From the NCBI RefSeq assembly GCF_019049255.1, contig NZ_JAGMUJ010000047.1, forward strand, positions 18,603-82,602: a stretch of 64,000 nucleotides of DNA, read 5' to 3'. The notes under the pieces were generated by a model. The model was not told where the DNA came from. It saw nothing but the letters and a program-made list of their open reading frames with translations, and made no database searches. Origin of the DNA: Streptomyces sp. AC558_RSS880 (GTDB taxonomy: Bacteria > Actinomycetota > Actinomycetes > Streptomycetales > Streptomycetaceae). The position numbers and the translations under genes were made by a program. This document shows, piece after piece, positions 24,801 to 32,500 of the stretch (positions are counted from its first letter, which is position 1; the number at the start of each line of letters is the position of its first letter).

Positions 24801-25099
24801 TAGGTGAGGGAGGCCTGCACCAGACGCGCGGTGTTCTCCGCGTCCTCGGCCTCGTTCCAGGTGTCGATCGAGCTCTTCACCTGGAAGCCGCCCATGACCA
24901 GGCCGACCAGCACGGGTATGAGCAGGATCGCGTTCAGCCTGGTGGTCACGCGCCAGTTGCGCGGGGAAAGGCGTCCTCCGCTCTTGGCGGGCGCGGCCGT
25001 CGGTTCGGGACCGGGTACGGGGGCGGGCGCCGCTGTGCGCGACGGCGGCGTGAAGTTGCCCCGGGCCGACGGCTCGGGACTGTTCTTGCTTCGCCTCAC
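21818..25099 (-). CDS. cvnA: Conservon sensor histidine kinase-like protein CvnA (downstream operon)
   Basis: 1093 residues. A proline-rich cytosolic start, a first membrane helix at ~50-70 (LNAILLIPVLVGLVMGGF), a ~320-residue extracellular helical sensor (nitrate/nitrite-sensor-like), a second helix (LITGAAVVIALLAAFILAGM), a HAMP region, a helical dimerisation part with LDHLATRMRRNGENLLVL, and a HATPase_c domain with the N box ELLENATTFSSP, G1 EIHDKGIGL and MGLFVVGRLSDRHGI. The last ~350 residues are disordered and rich in Gln, Gly, Tyr and Asn, ending in RRGVQRGRGAGSETNGQGFG. The GTG start has GAGAGG upstream. Its sensor region resembles little of the other CvnA here. Confidence 0.92.
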   Translation of the reverse strand: MRRSKNSPEPSARGNFTPPSRTAAPAPVPGPEPTAAPAKSGGRLSPRNWRVTTRLNAILLIPVLVGLVMGGFQVKSSIDTWNEAEDAENTARLVQASLTYANALYNERDVTAVPLLQGKGKNDPDVTKARAATDKAADAFDEAALSMPDKPGLKRRMELFREAEPQLTALRAAAYTSKLKGVATEEGYVAVAHPLMEFANDLGLGTGNITSYGRTVYAISLTKSALSLQRSIGMHMLVKPGPTDSQLASQRVALTSYAYLERIAVEEYRGGGTEADVEKLEQTAQRIQAEGTAMARDAKQRDPDYVAPPAKPETMISELGRLPSTDAAARGELATQGITPANWWAVNTLKFDGYREIESDLTGTAVSEASQIADDAQRDALITGAAVVIALLAAFILAGMVARQMSRSMRQLRNAAFGIAEQRLPMLVDQLSRTDPGRVDTKVAPIPISTTDEIGEVARAFDQVHREAVRLAAEQALLRGNINAIFTNLSRRNQSLIEGQLTLITDLENNEADPDQLENLFRLDHLATRMRRNGENLLVLAGEEPGRRWDQPVPLVDVLRAASSEVEQYERIELSGVPEAEIHGRAVTDLVHLLAELLENATTFSSPQTKVRVTATRLPDGRVMVEIHDKGIGLTAEDFADINHKLANPPTVDAAISQRMGLFVVGRLSDRHGIRVQLRPSGEQAGTTSLVMLPDAITHGGGGEQQTERDEFTVSQIIPEQNFQGEDFNRQPLRTAAELGFDDSRYTEVPDDIRDLDPVGRSLMREERRAALESQAQPHQPELASANAQEAPEAPAYPDEFAAPQGYGNGQGYDGNGFDGGYQEQQTAGYDQQAYDNGQRTAYEEPQQQAYGEGFYAPDGQVPQNDAFPANGGYPDPSYGQQVQDGGAAAGTADPFSSFTGRRQADDWPQQDGYRNGHPDQYSAQAPESENTQAADAREQDSVGFDRPEPAASDVHALTDAGLPRRGSTAGGANGPGGPRHVNQEPPASTPESDGDSGWRSANDERWQQASALRKPKAGGVTSSGLPRRVPKANLVQGAAETTPQGGPQVSRAPEDVRGRLSNLRRGVQRGRGAGSETNGQGFGPDSTYNQER

Positions 25100-25475
25100 T
25101 CGACCAACAACCTCTCGGCGGTCGGCACCAACGTTGTGCCGCAGTGTCTCAGAGCCCGGTGTGCCATCGACTACGGAGTACGTCTTTGACCAATGGGCAG
25201 TTCAGGCATTCCAGCATGCCGACCAGCGCTCTTCCAAACACTGGAAGGCGAGGAATCCGAGTGATGTAAGTCCTAGATAAAACGGTCATAAAGAACGAGC
25301 TTCAGCAAAAGGCGAGCGCTTCGTGCGCGCAGCGGTACTGCGCGACCGCGTCGCGTGTCGACCTCCCTTGATTCCTCTGCCGAAACGTTATGAACACCGA
25401 GGCCGACCGTGTCGAAGGACACGGCCGGCTCCGGTGCGTCTACGGCAACTGCCGTATGCCACTTTTTGTTTGGCT
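25100..25475. other. Gap between the two conservons
   Basis: Holds the promoter of the downstream operon and the end of the upstream one. It is AT-richer than its surroundings, especially 25190-25330. Two hairpins are visible: CCGTGTC...GACACGG around 25407-25426 and a perfect TACGGCA/TGCCGTA at 25441-25456. They could end the upstream operon, though the T-run lies on the plus-strand side. No gene. Confidence 0.5.
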
Positions 25476-26066
25476 CTACCTGAGACGCGCCATGAGGGCG
25501 TGCTCGACCAGTGTGATCAGCGCACTCTTCGCGTCCGCGCGGTGGCGGGCGTCGGTGGTGATGATCGGGGTGTCGGGTCCGATCTGGAGCGCTTCGCGCA
25601 CCTCTTCCGGCTGGTAGGGCTGCTGCCCGTCGAACCCGTTGAGGGCGACCACGAAGGGCAGTCCGCTGTTCTCGAAGTAGTCCACCGCCGGGAAGCAGTC
25701 CGCCAGTCGGCGGGTGTCCACCAGGACCACCGCGCCGATGGCGCCGCGCACCAGGTCGTCCCACATGAACCAGAAGCGGTCCTGGCCGGGCGTGCCGAAC
25801 AGGTACAGGATCAGGTCCTGGTCCAGGGTGATACGGCCGAAGTCCATGGCCACCGTGGTGGTGGTCTTGTCCCCGGTGTGGGTGAGGTCGTCGATGCCCG
25901 CGCTGGCGGAGGTCATCACGGCCTCGGTGCGCAGCGGGTTGATCTCCGAGACGGCGCCGACGAACGTGGTCTTGCCCACGCCGAAGCCGCCCGCCACCAC
26001 GATCTTCGCGGACGTGGTGGTACGGCTGTCGGAGACCGTCCCGCCGCTAGAGCTTGCGAAGTCCAC
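25476..26066 (-). CDS. cvnD: Conservon GTPase-like protein CvnD (upstream operon)
   Basis: 196 residues, with the same features as the CvnD at 20165-20746: P-loop GGFGVGKTT, GTPGQDRF, ALNGFD. The N-terminal linker is TVSDSRTTTSAK instead of PSRSTTSAK. Over an 86-base stretch (25747-25832) the DNA is identical to 20436-20521. It overlaps cvnC by 20 bases. By order this matches the operon I recall as cvn1 (SCO5541-5544). Confidence 0.92.
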   Translation of the reverse strand: MDFASSSGGTVSDSRTTTSAKIVVAGGFGVGKTTFVGAVSEINPLRTEAVMTSASAGIDDLTHTGDKTTTTVAMDFGRITLDQDLILYLFGTPGQDRFWFMWDDLVRGAIGAVVLVDTRRLADCFPAVDYFENSGLPFVVALNGFDGQQPYQPEEVREALQIGPDTPIITTDARHRADAKSALITLVEHALMARLR

Positions 26067-26442
26067 TGAGCACCCTTTCGAGCAGTGTCACATCCGGGGC
26101 GCCGGTCGTCTCGTCGCCGCCCGGCTGGTGCACGGCGACGAGTCCCGCCTCCGCCAAGTCGGCCACCAGGATCCGGGCAACACCCAGTGGCATGTTGAGC
26201 AGCGCCGAGACCTCGGCGACCGACTTCACCTCACGGCACAGATGGCAGATGCGCTGGTGCTCCGGAAGGAGCCCCATGAGCGCTGCCGGGTCGGCCGTCG
26301 TACTGATCAGTGCCTCGATGGCCAGCTGATAACGCGGCCTGGTCCGGCCGCCGGTCATCGCATAGGGACGCACCAGCGGCTGGTCGCCCTCGTCCTCGTA
26401 CGGTTCCGCGTACGGATCATGAGAGGCGGTGGGCGGGGTCAT
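26047..26442 (-). CDS. cvnC: Conservon DUF742 protein CvnC (upstream operon)
   Basis: 131 residues: a short N terminus (MTPPTASHDPYAEPYEDEGD) and the DUF742 domain with PLVRPYAMTGGRTRPRYQLA, ICHLCREVKSVAEVSALLNM, LGVARILVADLAEAGLVAVH and LLERVLSGLRKL. I chose the ATG at 26442, which follows GGAGGACCC closely; a TTG at 26478 would add 12 residues. The N-terminal tail is about 60 residues shorter than in the other operon's CvnC, so the two paralogues differ mainly there. Confidence 0.88.
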   Translation of the reverse strand: MTPPTASHDPYAEPYEDEGDQPLVRPYAMTGGRTRPRYQLAIEALISTTADPAALMGLLPEHQRICHLCREVKSVAEVSALLNMPLGVARILVADLAEAGLVAVHQPGGDETTGAPDVTLLERVLSGLRKL

Positions 26443-26553
26443 GGGTCCTCCGGACGGGACAGCAAGTCGGTCAGTCAAGCCGTCTGACGGGGCCGGTGGG
26501 GGGAATGTGGCGGCCGGACGGTGATTTGGTGAGACGGGTGGTGCCGGGGCCGA

Positions 26554-26976
26554 TCAGTGGAGCAGACTTCCTTGTAGTTCGGCGCGCAGGTCCGGGGTGA
26601 GGACCGCCCCCGCGCGGTCGACCAGGAGCGCCATCTCGTAGCCGACGAGGCCGATGTCGCACTCGGGGTGCGCGAGAACGGCCAGGGACGAGCCGTCCGA
26701 GACGGACATGAGGAAGAGGAATCCCCTCTCCATCTCGACGACCGTCTGGGCCACGTTGCCGCCTTCGAAGATCCGGGAGGCGCCGGCCGTCAGGGAGGTC
26801 AGTCCCGAAGCGACGGCCGCGAGCTGGTCCGCGCGGTCGCGCGGGAACCCCTCGGACAGTGCCAGCAGGAGACCGTCGGCGGACACGACGACGGTGTGGG
26901 ACACCCCGGGGGTGTTGTCCACGAAGTTGGTGATCAACCAGTTGAGGTTCTGTGCCGCCTGGCTCATCGGGCTCAA
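26554..26976 (-). CDS. cvnB: Conservon roadblock/LC7 protein CvnB (upstream operon)
   Basis: 140 residues, a single roadblock/LC7 domain almost identical to the CvnB at 21394-21816 (differences include LALSEGF for LAMSEGF, GGNVAQ for GGSVNQ, and PECD for PEAD). The likely start is a TTG abutting the cvnA stop (TAG-TTG) with GGAGCG upstream. The ATG three codons in would give 137 residues. A 111-bp gap separates it from cvnC. Confidence 0.9.
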   Translation of the reverse strand: MSPMSQAAQNLNWLITNFVDNTPGVSHTVVVSADGLLLALSEGFPRDRADQLAAVASGLTSLTAGASRIFEGGNVAQTVVEMERGFLFLMSVSDGSSLAVLAHPECDIGLVGYEMALLVDRAGAVLTPDLRAELQGSLLH

Positions 26977-29900
26977 CTAACGCTCCTGCTGGTGAGTGGG
27001 GTTCGGGAAGGTGCCGGTCTGGGTGGTACCGGCCTGACGACCCTGTGCGATACCCCGACGGAGATTGGTCAGCCGGCCGCGCACGTCATCGGGGGCGCGC
27101 GAGACCTGAGGACCGCTCTGGTGCTGTTGCTGCTGAGCCGTGCCCGGGACGAGGTTCGCCTTGGGCACCCGGCGCGGCAGGCCGGAGGTGGTGACGCCGC
27201 CCGCGGCCGGCTGCCGGACGCGTTCGGCCTGCCGGACCAGCTCGTCGTTGGGCGAGCTGCGCCAGGCGGTGGAAGCGGACCGCTGCGGACCGGTGGGGCC
27301 CTGCGGCTGCTGGTGCTGCTGCGGCTGCTGGGGTGCCGGAGCCGAGCCGTTGCCCTGCTCCTGTCCGCCGCCACCGTGGAACCAGTTGGTCTCCAGCGTG
27401 TCGTACAGCGGCGTACGGCCGTCGCCCGGACCGGACGCGGGCGGCAGTGCCCACGCGTCGGACACCGCGCGCTCGTCGGGCCGCTGCTGCGGGACCGACG
27501 GACGCGGGGCGACCGGGCCGGCTCCGTGCGTGCCGTTCGGCTGCGGACGCTCGAACTGGCCGGTGACGGCCGGTCCCGCGGCGTTCGGACGCTCCGGGAG
27601 GGAGTGACGGCCCGTGGAGCCGTTGTCCTGGCCCGGCACCGGGAACTGACCGGTGGAGCCGTTGTCCTGGCCCGGCATCGGGAACTGACCGGTGGAGCCG
27701 TTGTCCTGGCCCGGCACCGGGAACTGACCCGTGGAGCCGTTGTCGTAGCCCTGCGGGACGGGGAACTGGCCCGTCGCGGCCGGGTTCTGCCCGCCCGGAC
27801 CGCCCTGCGGGGCGCCGAAGACGTCCCCGCGGGCGTACTGGCCCGTGTTCTGGACGCCGTTCGCACCGGGGGCGCCGTAGGCGGGCGCACCGGGGTTCTG
27901 ACGCTCGTCGAACCGGGGGATCTCCGCCGTCGCGCCGGGGCCCTGCCGGTCGTCGAACCGGGGCATGGCCGAGGTCCGGGAGACGTCCGGCTCCTCGTGC
28001 CCGCGCGGGACGTCCAGCGAGGCGCGCGGCACCGGCGGCTGGGCGTTCTCGTCGCTCCAGCTGGGCACGCGCGGCTGTTGCTGGTCACCGCCGGGCAGCT
28101 CCGGGCGCGCACCACCGCGCGGCGGCAGCTGCGGACGACGGCCGCGCTCGGGCTTCCCGCTGCCACGCTGCGGCGGCACCTGGGCGCGACCGCCGCCGAA
28201 GGCGTCCTGCTCCTGCTGCTGTCCACCCGGGCCGGCGGCCTGCATGCCCTGCGGGGTACCGGACGCCTGGCCGCCGAAGCCGGCCGGAGCCGGACGGCCC
28301 TGCGCGGCCGGACGGCCCTGCGGAGCCGCACCGGGAGCACCCCGGTCGAACAGCGACGGCGTGGAGTTGCCCGGCTGGCCCTGCGGCCCCCGCGCTCCGT
28401 CGGGCCGGCCCGCGCCGTCCCGCCCGGGCAGCGCGGCCCGCGGACCCTGACCGGCACCGAGCAGGCCACCGCCGGACGCGCCGGCACCGAGAGCACCGCC
28501 CGCGGACTGACCGGCGCCGGCGGCACGCCGTGCGGCCGCGGCACCCGCGGCCGCCTGCGCGGCGGCGGGGCCACCGCCACCCGCGCCCGGCTGACCCGGC
28601 TTGCCCTGCGGCTTCTTGCCGCCCTGGGCGACGTCGACGGGCAGCATGACCAGCGCGGTCGTACCACCGGAGTCGGACGGACGCAGCTGGATGCGGATGC
28701 CGTGGCGCTGCGACAGCCGGCCGACCACGAACAGACCCATGCGGCGGGAGACGGAGACGTCCACGGTGGGCGGCGCGGCGAGCCGCTCGTTGATCGCCGC
28801 CAGGTCCTCCGGCGACAGACCGATACCGGTGTCGTGGATCTCGATCAGCACCCGGCCGTCGGGCAGCGCGTGACCGGTGACCTTGACCTTGGTCTGCGGC
28901 GAGGAGAACGAGGTCGCGTTCTCCAGCAGCTCGGCGAGCAGGTGCACGAGGTCGTTGACCACGCGGCCGGCCACTTCGGTGCTCGGCACGGAGGCCAGCT
29001 CGATGCGCTCGTACTGCTCCACCTCGGAGGCGGCGGCACGGAGCACGTCGACCAGCGGGACCGGACGGGTCCACCGGCGGCCGGGCTCCTCACCCGCGAG
29101 GACCAGCAGGTTCTCACCGTTACGGCGCATACGCGTGGCGAGGTGGTCCAGCTTGAACAGCGAGGACAGCTGGTCCGGGTCGGCCTCGCGGGACTCCAGC
29201 TCGGAGATCAGCGACAGCTGGCGCTGGATCAGACCCTGGGAGCGGCGCGAGAGGTTGGTGAACATCGCGTTGACGTTGCCCCGCAGCAGGGCCTGCTCGG
29301 CGGCGAGGCGGACCGCCTCGCGGTGCACGTCGTCGAAGGCCGCGGCCACCTTGCCGATCTCGTCCCGGGAGTGCACACCGACCGACTCCACGGACGTGTC
29401 GACGTCCTGCGGGTCGGACTCGGAGAGCTGCTTGACCAGGTCGGGCAGGCGTTCCTGGGCGACCTTGGTGGCGGTGTCCTCCAGCCGGCGCAGCGAGCGG
29501 ATCATGGAGCGGGCCACCACGAAGGCGCCGACCAGCGACACACCGAGCACGAGCAGGATCAGCACACCGGAGATGATCGCGTCGCGCTCGGTGGCGCTGC
29601 GCAGCTCACGGGCCTTCTGTTCCATGTCCTCGAGCAGCGTGAGCTCGATGTTCTTCATCTGCTGGATCTTGGTGGAGCTGTCGTCCAGCCAGTCCCGGTA
29701 GGACCGCTTGCCGACCGACGAGAGGCCGTACTCCGAGGCCAGGGCGCGCCCGGCGTACTCGTCGGTGGCCTTGATCGTGGCGTTGCCCTCCTCGATCGGC
29801 AGCAGCAGCTCGGTGGCGGCGACGTCGCCGTAGATGCTCTTGAAGCTGCGGATCTCGGACTTCTGGCTGGCCAGCGCCGACTCGGCGTAGAGCCGGTCGT

Positions 29901-30756
29901 TGGCGGAGAGCTCGCCCTTGGTGGTGTTGCTGGCGGGCAGCGCCGCGGCGAGGACCGCGCGCTGGATCGACGCGTACTCCTTGGCGGAGGAGAAGGACGC
30001 CAGGGCGCGGGTGCGCTGGATCATGTCGGGGTTGCTGGTCGCCTCCGCCATGTCCTGCGAGAGCTCGACCAGCTTCTCGATCAGACGGTGGTAGCCCTCG
30101 ACGGTCTGCGTGGAGTTCCGCTCCGACTGGAACGCCGTGTTGCGGATCTTCTCGAGCTCGCCCAGTTCACCGGCGAGCTGCACCAGGTTGTCGCGGACGC
30201 CCTTGAGGTTGCCGTCCTTGCTGGCGTCGTCGATCTCCTCGGAGCTGTCGATGAAGAGGTTGCGCGCCCGGTCGGTCTTCTCGCGGTAGCCCTTGACCGA
30301 GAAGTCGGTGGCCTTGCCGCCGTGCGCCAGCGGGCCGGCCGACTGGTCGCGCTCCTCCTGGAGCGCGGCGGCCAGTTCGGTCGCCTGCTTGGTCATGTCC
30401 GTCAGCAGCTTCATGTTGTCGAGCTGCTGGATGTCGTCCATCGACTGGTTGATGCGCAGCGCGCCCAGCGAGGTGGCCGCGACCACCGGGAGGGCGAGCA
30501 GCGACACCAGACGGGTCGAGATCCGCCAGTTCCGCAGGGCTATTCGCGGCCCCGGGCCGGTCGGCCCCTTCGGCGCGGCCGGCGCCGTGCCCGGCGCTCC
30601 GGCCGACGCGGCGGGGCCTTCGCCGCCGTTTCCGGGCGTGGTCGGGCCCTGGTTCTGGGCGTGCTGGGGCGAGGAGCTGACGGCCTTGGGGCCAGTCCCG
30701 CCGTGCGGCTCCGGCTCCGCCGAAGCGCTGCCATCCCTCTTGAAACGTCCCTGCAC
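26977..30756 (-). CDS. cvnA: Conservon sensor histidine kinase-like protein CvnA (upstream operon)
   Basis: 1259 residues from the GTG at 30756 (GAGG upstream; longer frames run into the promoter). An Ala/Pro/Gly-rich start, membrane helix LVSLLALPVVAATSLGALRI, a ~280-residue extracellular helical sensor, helix AIISGVLILLVLGVSLVGAF, HAMP, LDHLATRMRRNGENLLVL, and HATPase_c with ELLENATSFSSP, EIHDTGIGL and MGLFVVGRLSQRHGI. The very long C-terminal tail (~480 residues) is disordered, rich in Gly, Gln, Pro and Arg, and includes a 13-residue tandem repeat. It ends in HQQER, with the stop abutting cvnB. The kinase core is close to the other CvnA; the sensor domain is not. Confidence 0.92.
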   Translation of the reverse strand: MQGRFKRDGSASAEPEPHGGTGPKAVSSSPQHAQNQGPTTPGNGGEGPAASAGAPGTAPAAPKGPTGPGPRIALRNWRISTRLVSLLALPVVAATSLGALRINQSMDDIQQLDNMKLLTDMTKQATELAAALQEERDQSAGPLAHGGKATDFSVKGYREKTDRARNLFIDSSEEIDDASKDGNLKGVRDNLVQLAGELGELEKIRNTAFQSERNSTQTVEGYHRLIEKLVELSQDMAEATSNPDMIQRTRALASFSSAKEYASIQRAVLAAALPASNTTKGELSANDRLYAESALASQKSEIRSFKSIYGDVAATELLLPIEEGNATIKATDEYAGRALASEYGLSSVGKRSYRDWLDDSSTKIQQMKNIELTLLEDMEQKARELRSATERDAIISGVLILLVLGVSLVGAFVVARSMIRSLRRLEDTATKVAQERLPDLVKQLSESDPQDVDTSVESVGVHSRDEIGKVAAAFDDVHREAVRLAAEQALLRGNVNAMFTNLSRRSQGLIQRQLSLISELESREADPDQLSSLFKLDHLATRMRRNGENLLVLAGEEPGRRWTRPVPLVDVLRAAASEVEQYERIELASVPSTEVAGRVVNDLVHLLAELLENATSFSSPQTKVKVTGHALPDGRVLIEIHDTGIGLSPEDLAAINERLAAPPTVDVSVSRRMGLFVVGRLSQRHGIRIQLRPSDSGGTTALVMLPVDVAQGGKKPQGKPGQPGAGGGGPAAAQAAAGAAAARRAAGAGQSAGGALGAGASGGGLLGAGQGPRAALPGRDGAGRPDGARGPQGQPGNSTPSLFDRGAPGAAPQGRPAAQGRPAPAGFGGQASGTPQGMQAAGPGGQQQEQDAFGGGRAQVPPQRGSGKPERGRRPQLPPRGGARPELPGGDQQQPRVPSWSDENAQPPVPRASLDVPRGHEEPDVSRTSAMPRFDDRQGPGATAEIPRFDERQNPGAPAYGAPGANGVQNTGQYARGDVFGAPQGGPGGQNPAATGQFPVPQGYDNGSTGQFPVPGQDNGSTGQFPMPGQDNGSTGQFPVPGQDNGSTGRHSLPERPNAAGPAVTGQFERPQPNGTHGAGPVAPRPSVPQQRPDERAVSDAWALPPASGPGDGRTPLYDTLETNWFHGGGGQEQGNGSAPAPQQPQQHQQPQGPTGPQRSASTAWRSSPNDELVRQAERVRQPAAGGVTTSGLPRRVPKANLVPGTAQQQQHQSGPQVSRAPDDVRGRLTNLRRGIAQGRQAGTTQTGTFPNPTHQQER
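27614..27769 (-). repeat. 39-bp tandem repeat inside cvnA
   Basis: Three near-perfect 39-base units (27614-27652, 27653-27691, 27692-27730) and a fourth diverged one. Each encodes the 13-residue unit GQFPVPGQDNGST (M for V in one copy). Copy number could vary between strains. Confidence 0.85.
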
Positions 30757-31362
30757 TAGCGTCGCAACCTCTGAACCAGGCACCCCTCCGCGTGAACGGT
30801 GAGGCACGGTGTCGGCGTCATAGGGGCGCCCTGAATACGCCCCCGTGGTGGTCGTGAGTGACCGGCGCTGGCTTCCCCCTTCTCGCCCGCCACTCGGCGC
30901 GTCTGTGCGCCCCCTGTGCGCCGGCTCGATCCTGCGGCGGTCCGTGGAATTCCAGCACAGTGCAGGACCTCCAACAAGGCCCATGGCCTTACCCGTGAGA
31001 TACGTGACACCACGTGAGTGACGAGTCACCGGGGGTAGAAAGCGACCTCCCCAATAAGGGACATATGGTTGCGAGTCGGCGGGGTGGCCCGGGTGTCCCA
31101 GTCGCCATGATCAGGAGCGGAATGGTGGCTTCAGTGGGTGAATGTCCGATTCCGTCTCGACGGGACCCGGGTCGGAATGGGGGATTTGTCCGGTGATCCG
31201 TGAGCAAACTCACACCTGGATCAAGGTCTCCGGTCGCGATCGGCGGGGAATTGCATGTTTAGCCTGACGCTTTACAGGGATGGCAAAACCGACAACCCGC
31301 GCCCTCACCGGGGTCTCCGACCCCCTCCGGGCGCCCGTGAACAGGACAGGGTCAAGTAAACA
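30757..31362. other. Long gap upstream of the conservon operon
   Basis: Carries the leftward promoter of the cvn operon and the rightward promoter of the small gene at 31363. I find no further gene. TTGCAT near 31252 and TTTACAG some 15 bases on could be a weak rightward promoter. Nothing else is convincing. Confidence 0.4.
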
Positions 31363-31551
31363 GTGAAGACGACGACGATGTTCCACAAGATCGCCAACCC
31401 GCGGCGCACCACGCTGGCCCACCTGGACGGCGCCGACGAACTGCAGAAGCCGGTCCAGCAGGAGCACACCGTCGACCTTCCGGCCCAGACTGCCAATCCC
31501 AAGCGCACCGTCCTCATGGAGATCCCGGTCGCGGCCGACGCCGCGCAGTGA
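31363..31551 (+). CDS. Small conserved hypothetical protein
   Basis: 62 residues (MKTTTMFHKIANPRRTTLAH, then LDGADELQKPVQQEHTVDLP, ending EIPVAADAAQ), no membrane segment, no motif I recognise. It starts with GTG and has no clear Shine-Dalgarno, so it may be leaderless; an ATG five codons in is possible. Codon use is typical. It stands alone between the conservon promoter and the FAH gene, at the place where I recall a small hypothetical gene in S. coelicolor. Confidence 0.6.
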   Translation: MKTTTMFHKIANPRRTTLAHLDGADELQKPVQQEHTVDLPAQTANPKRTVLMEIPVAADAAQ

Positions 31552-31714
31552 CACCGGTCCATACGGACACCGGCCGCGAAACACTCAAGGCCCACCGGAC
31601 GAGGGGCGCCCCGCGGCAACGGGGGCGCCCCTCGTCGTTGCGCGGGGCGAGGACCCCTGCGCGTTAGCCTGGAGCGTCAGACTTCAGCCGATCGGTCAAG
31701 GGGACAAGCATCCC

Positions 31715-32500
31715 GTGCGCATCGCCAGATTCTCCATCGACGGGAACGTCGCCTTCGGCGCGGTCGAGGGCGAGAAGCAGGACGAACTCGTCCTGGACAT
31801 CATCAAGGGCATCCCGTTCGCGGACTTCGAGCTCTCCGGCACCAAGGTCCCGGTGAGCAAGGTCAGGCTGCTGCCCCCGGTGCTCCCCAACAAGGTGGTG
31901 GCCTTCGGCCGCAACTACGCCGAACACGCGAAGGAACTCGGCAACGAGGTCCCCGACGCCCCCTTCGCCTTCTTCAAGCCCTCCACCTCCGTGATCGGCC
32001 CCGGCGACGACATCCAGTACCCCTCCTTCTCCCAGGAGGTGCACCACGAGGCCGAGCTGGCCGTGGTCATCGGCCGGATGTGCCGCGAGGTCCCGCGCGA
32101 ACGCGTCAAGGACGTGATCTTCGGCTACACCTGCGCCAACGACATCACCGCGCGCGACGTCCAGAAGCGCGAGAAGCAGTGGGCCCGGGCCAAGGGCTTC
32201 GACACCTCCTGCCCGCTCGGCCCCTGGGTGGAGACGGACCTCGACCTCGCCGCCGCGGGCGACCTGACCATCCAGCTCACGGTCAACGGCGCCCAGCGCC
32301 AACTCGGCCGCACCAGCGAGATGATCCACTCCATCGAGGACCTGATCGTCAACATCTCCGAGGCCATGACGCTGCTCCCCGGCGACGTGATCCTCACGGG
32401 CACCCCGGCCGGCGTCGGCCCCCTCAACGTCGGCGACGAGGTCGCCGTCACCATCGAAGGCATCGGCACTCTCACCAACAAGGTTGTCAAGCGTGGCTAG
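31715..32500 (+). CDS. Fumarylacetoacetate hydrolase family protein
   Basis: 261 residues: a short N-terminal domain and the FAH catalytic fold, with FGRNYAEHAKELGNEVP, FFKPSTSVIGPGDDI, VHHEAELAVVIGRMCREVP, FGYTCANDITARDVQ (metal-binding acidic residues), KGFDTSCPLGPWVE and GDVILTGTPAGVGPL. This subgroup includes acylpyruvate hydrolases and oxaloacetate tautomerase/decarboxylases, so the substrate is open. It overlaps the gltX start by eight bases and so is translationally coupled to it, an arrangement conserved in streptomycetes but without an obvious metabolic link. Confidence 0.85.
   Translation: MRIARFSIDGNVAFGAVEGEKQDELVLDIIKGIPFADFELSGTKVPVSKVRLLPPVLPNKVVAFGRNYAEHAKELGNEVPDAPFAFFKPSTSVIGPGDDIQYPSFSQEVHHEAELAVVIGRMCREVPRERVKDVIFGYTCANDITARDVQKREKQWARAKGFDTSCPLGPWVETDLDLAAAGDLTIQLTVNGAQRQLGRTSEMIHSIEDLIVNISEAMTLLPGDVILTGTPAGVGPLNVGDEVAVTIEGIGTLTNKVVKRG

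Noticed and set aside
30757..31029. Extension of the upstream CvnA to 1350 residues
   Set aside because: The added text has no coding character, and a GTG with an upstream GAGG at 30756 explains the start.
31054..31260. Possible regulatory RNA in the long gap beside the conservon
   Set aside because: No stable conserved-looking hairpin or terminator was found. Without alignment there is no support.
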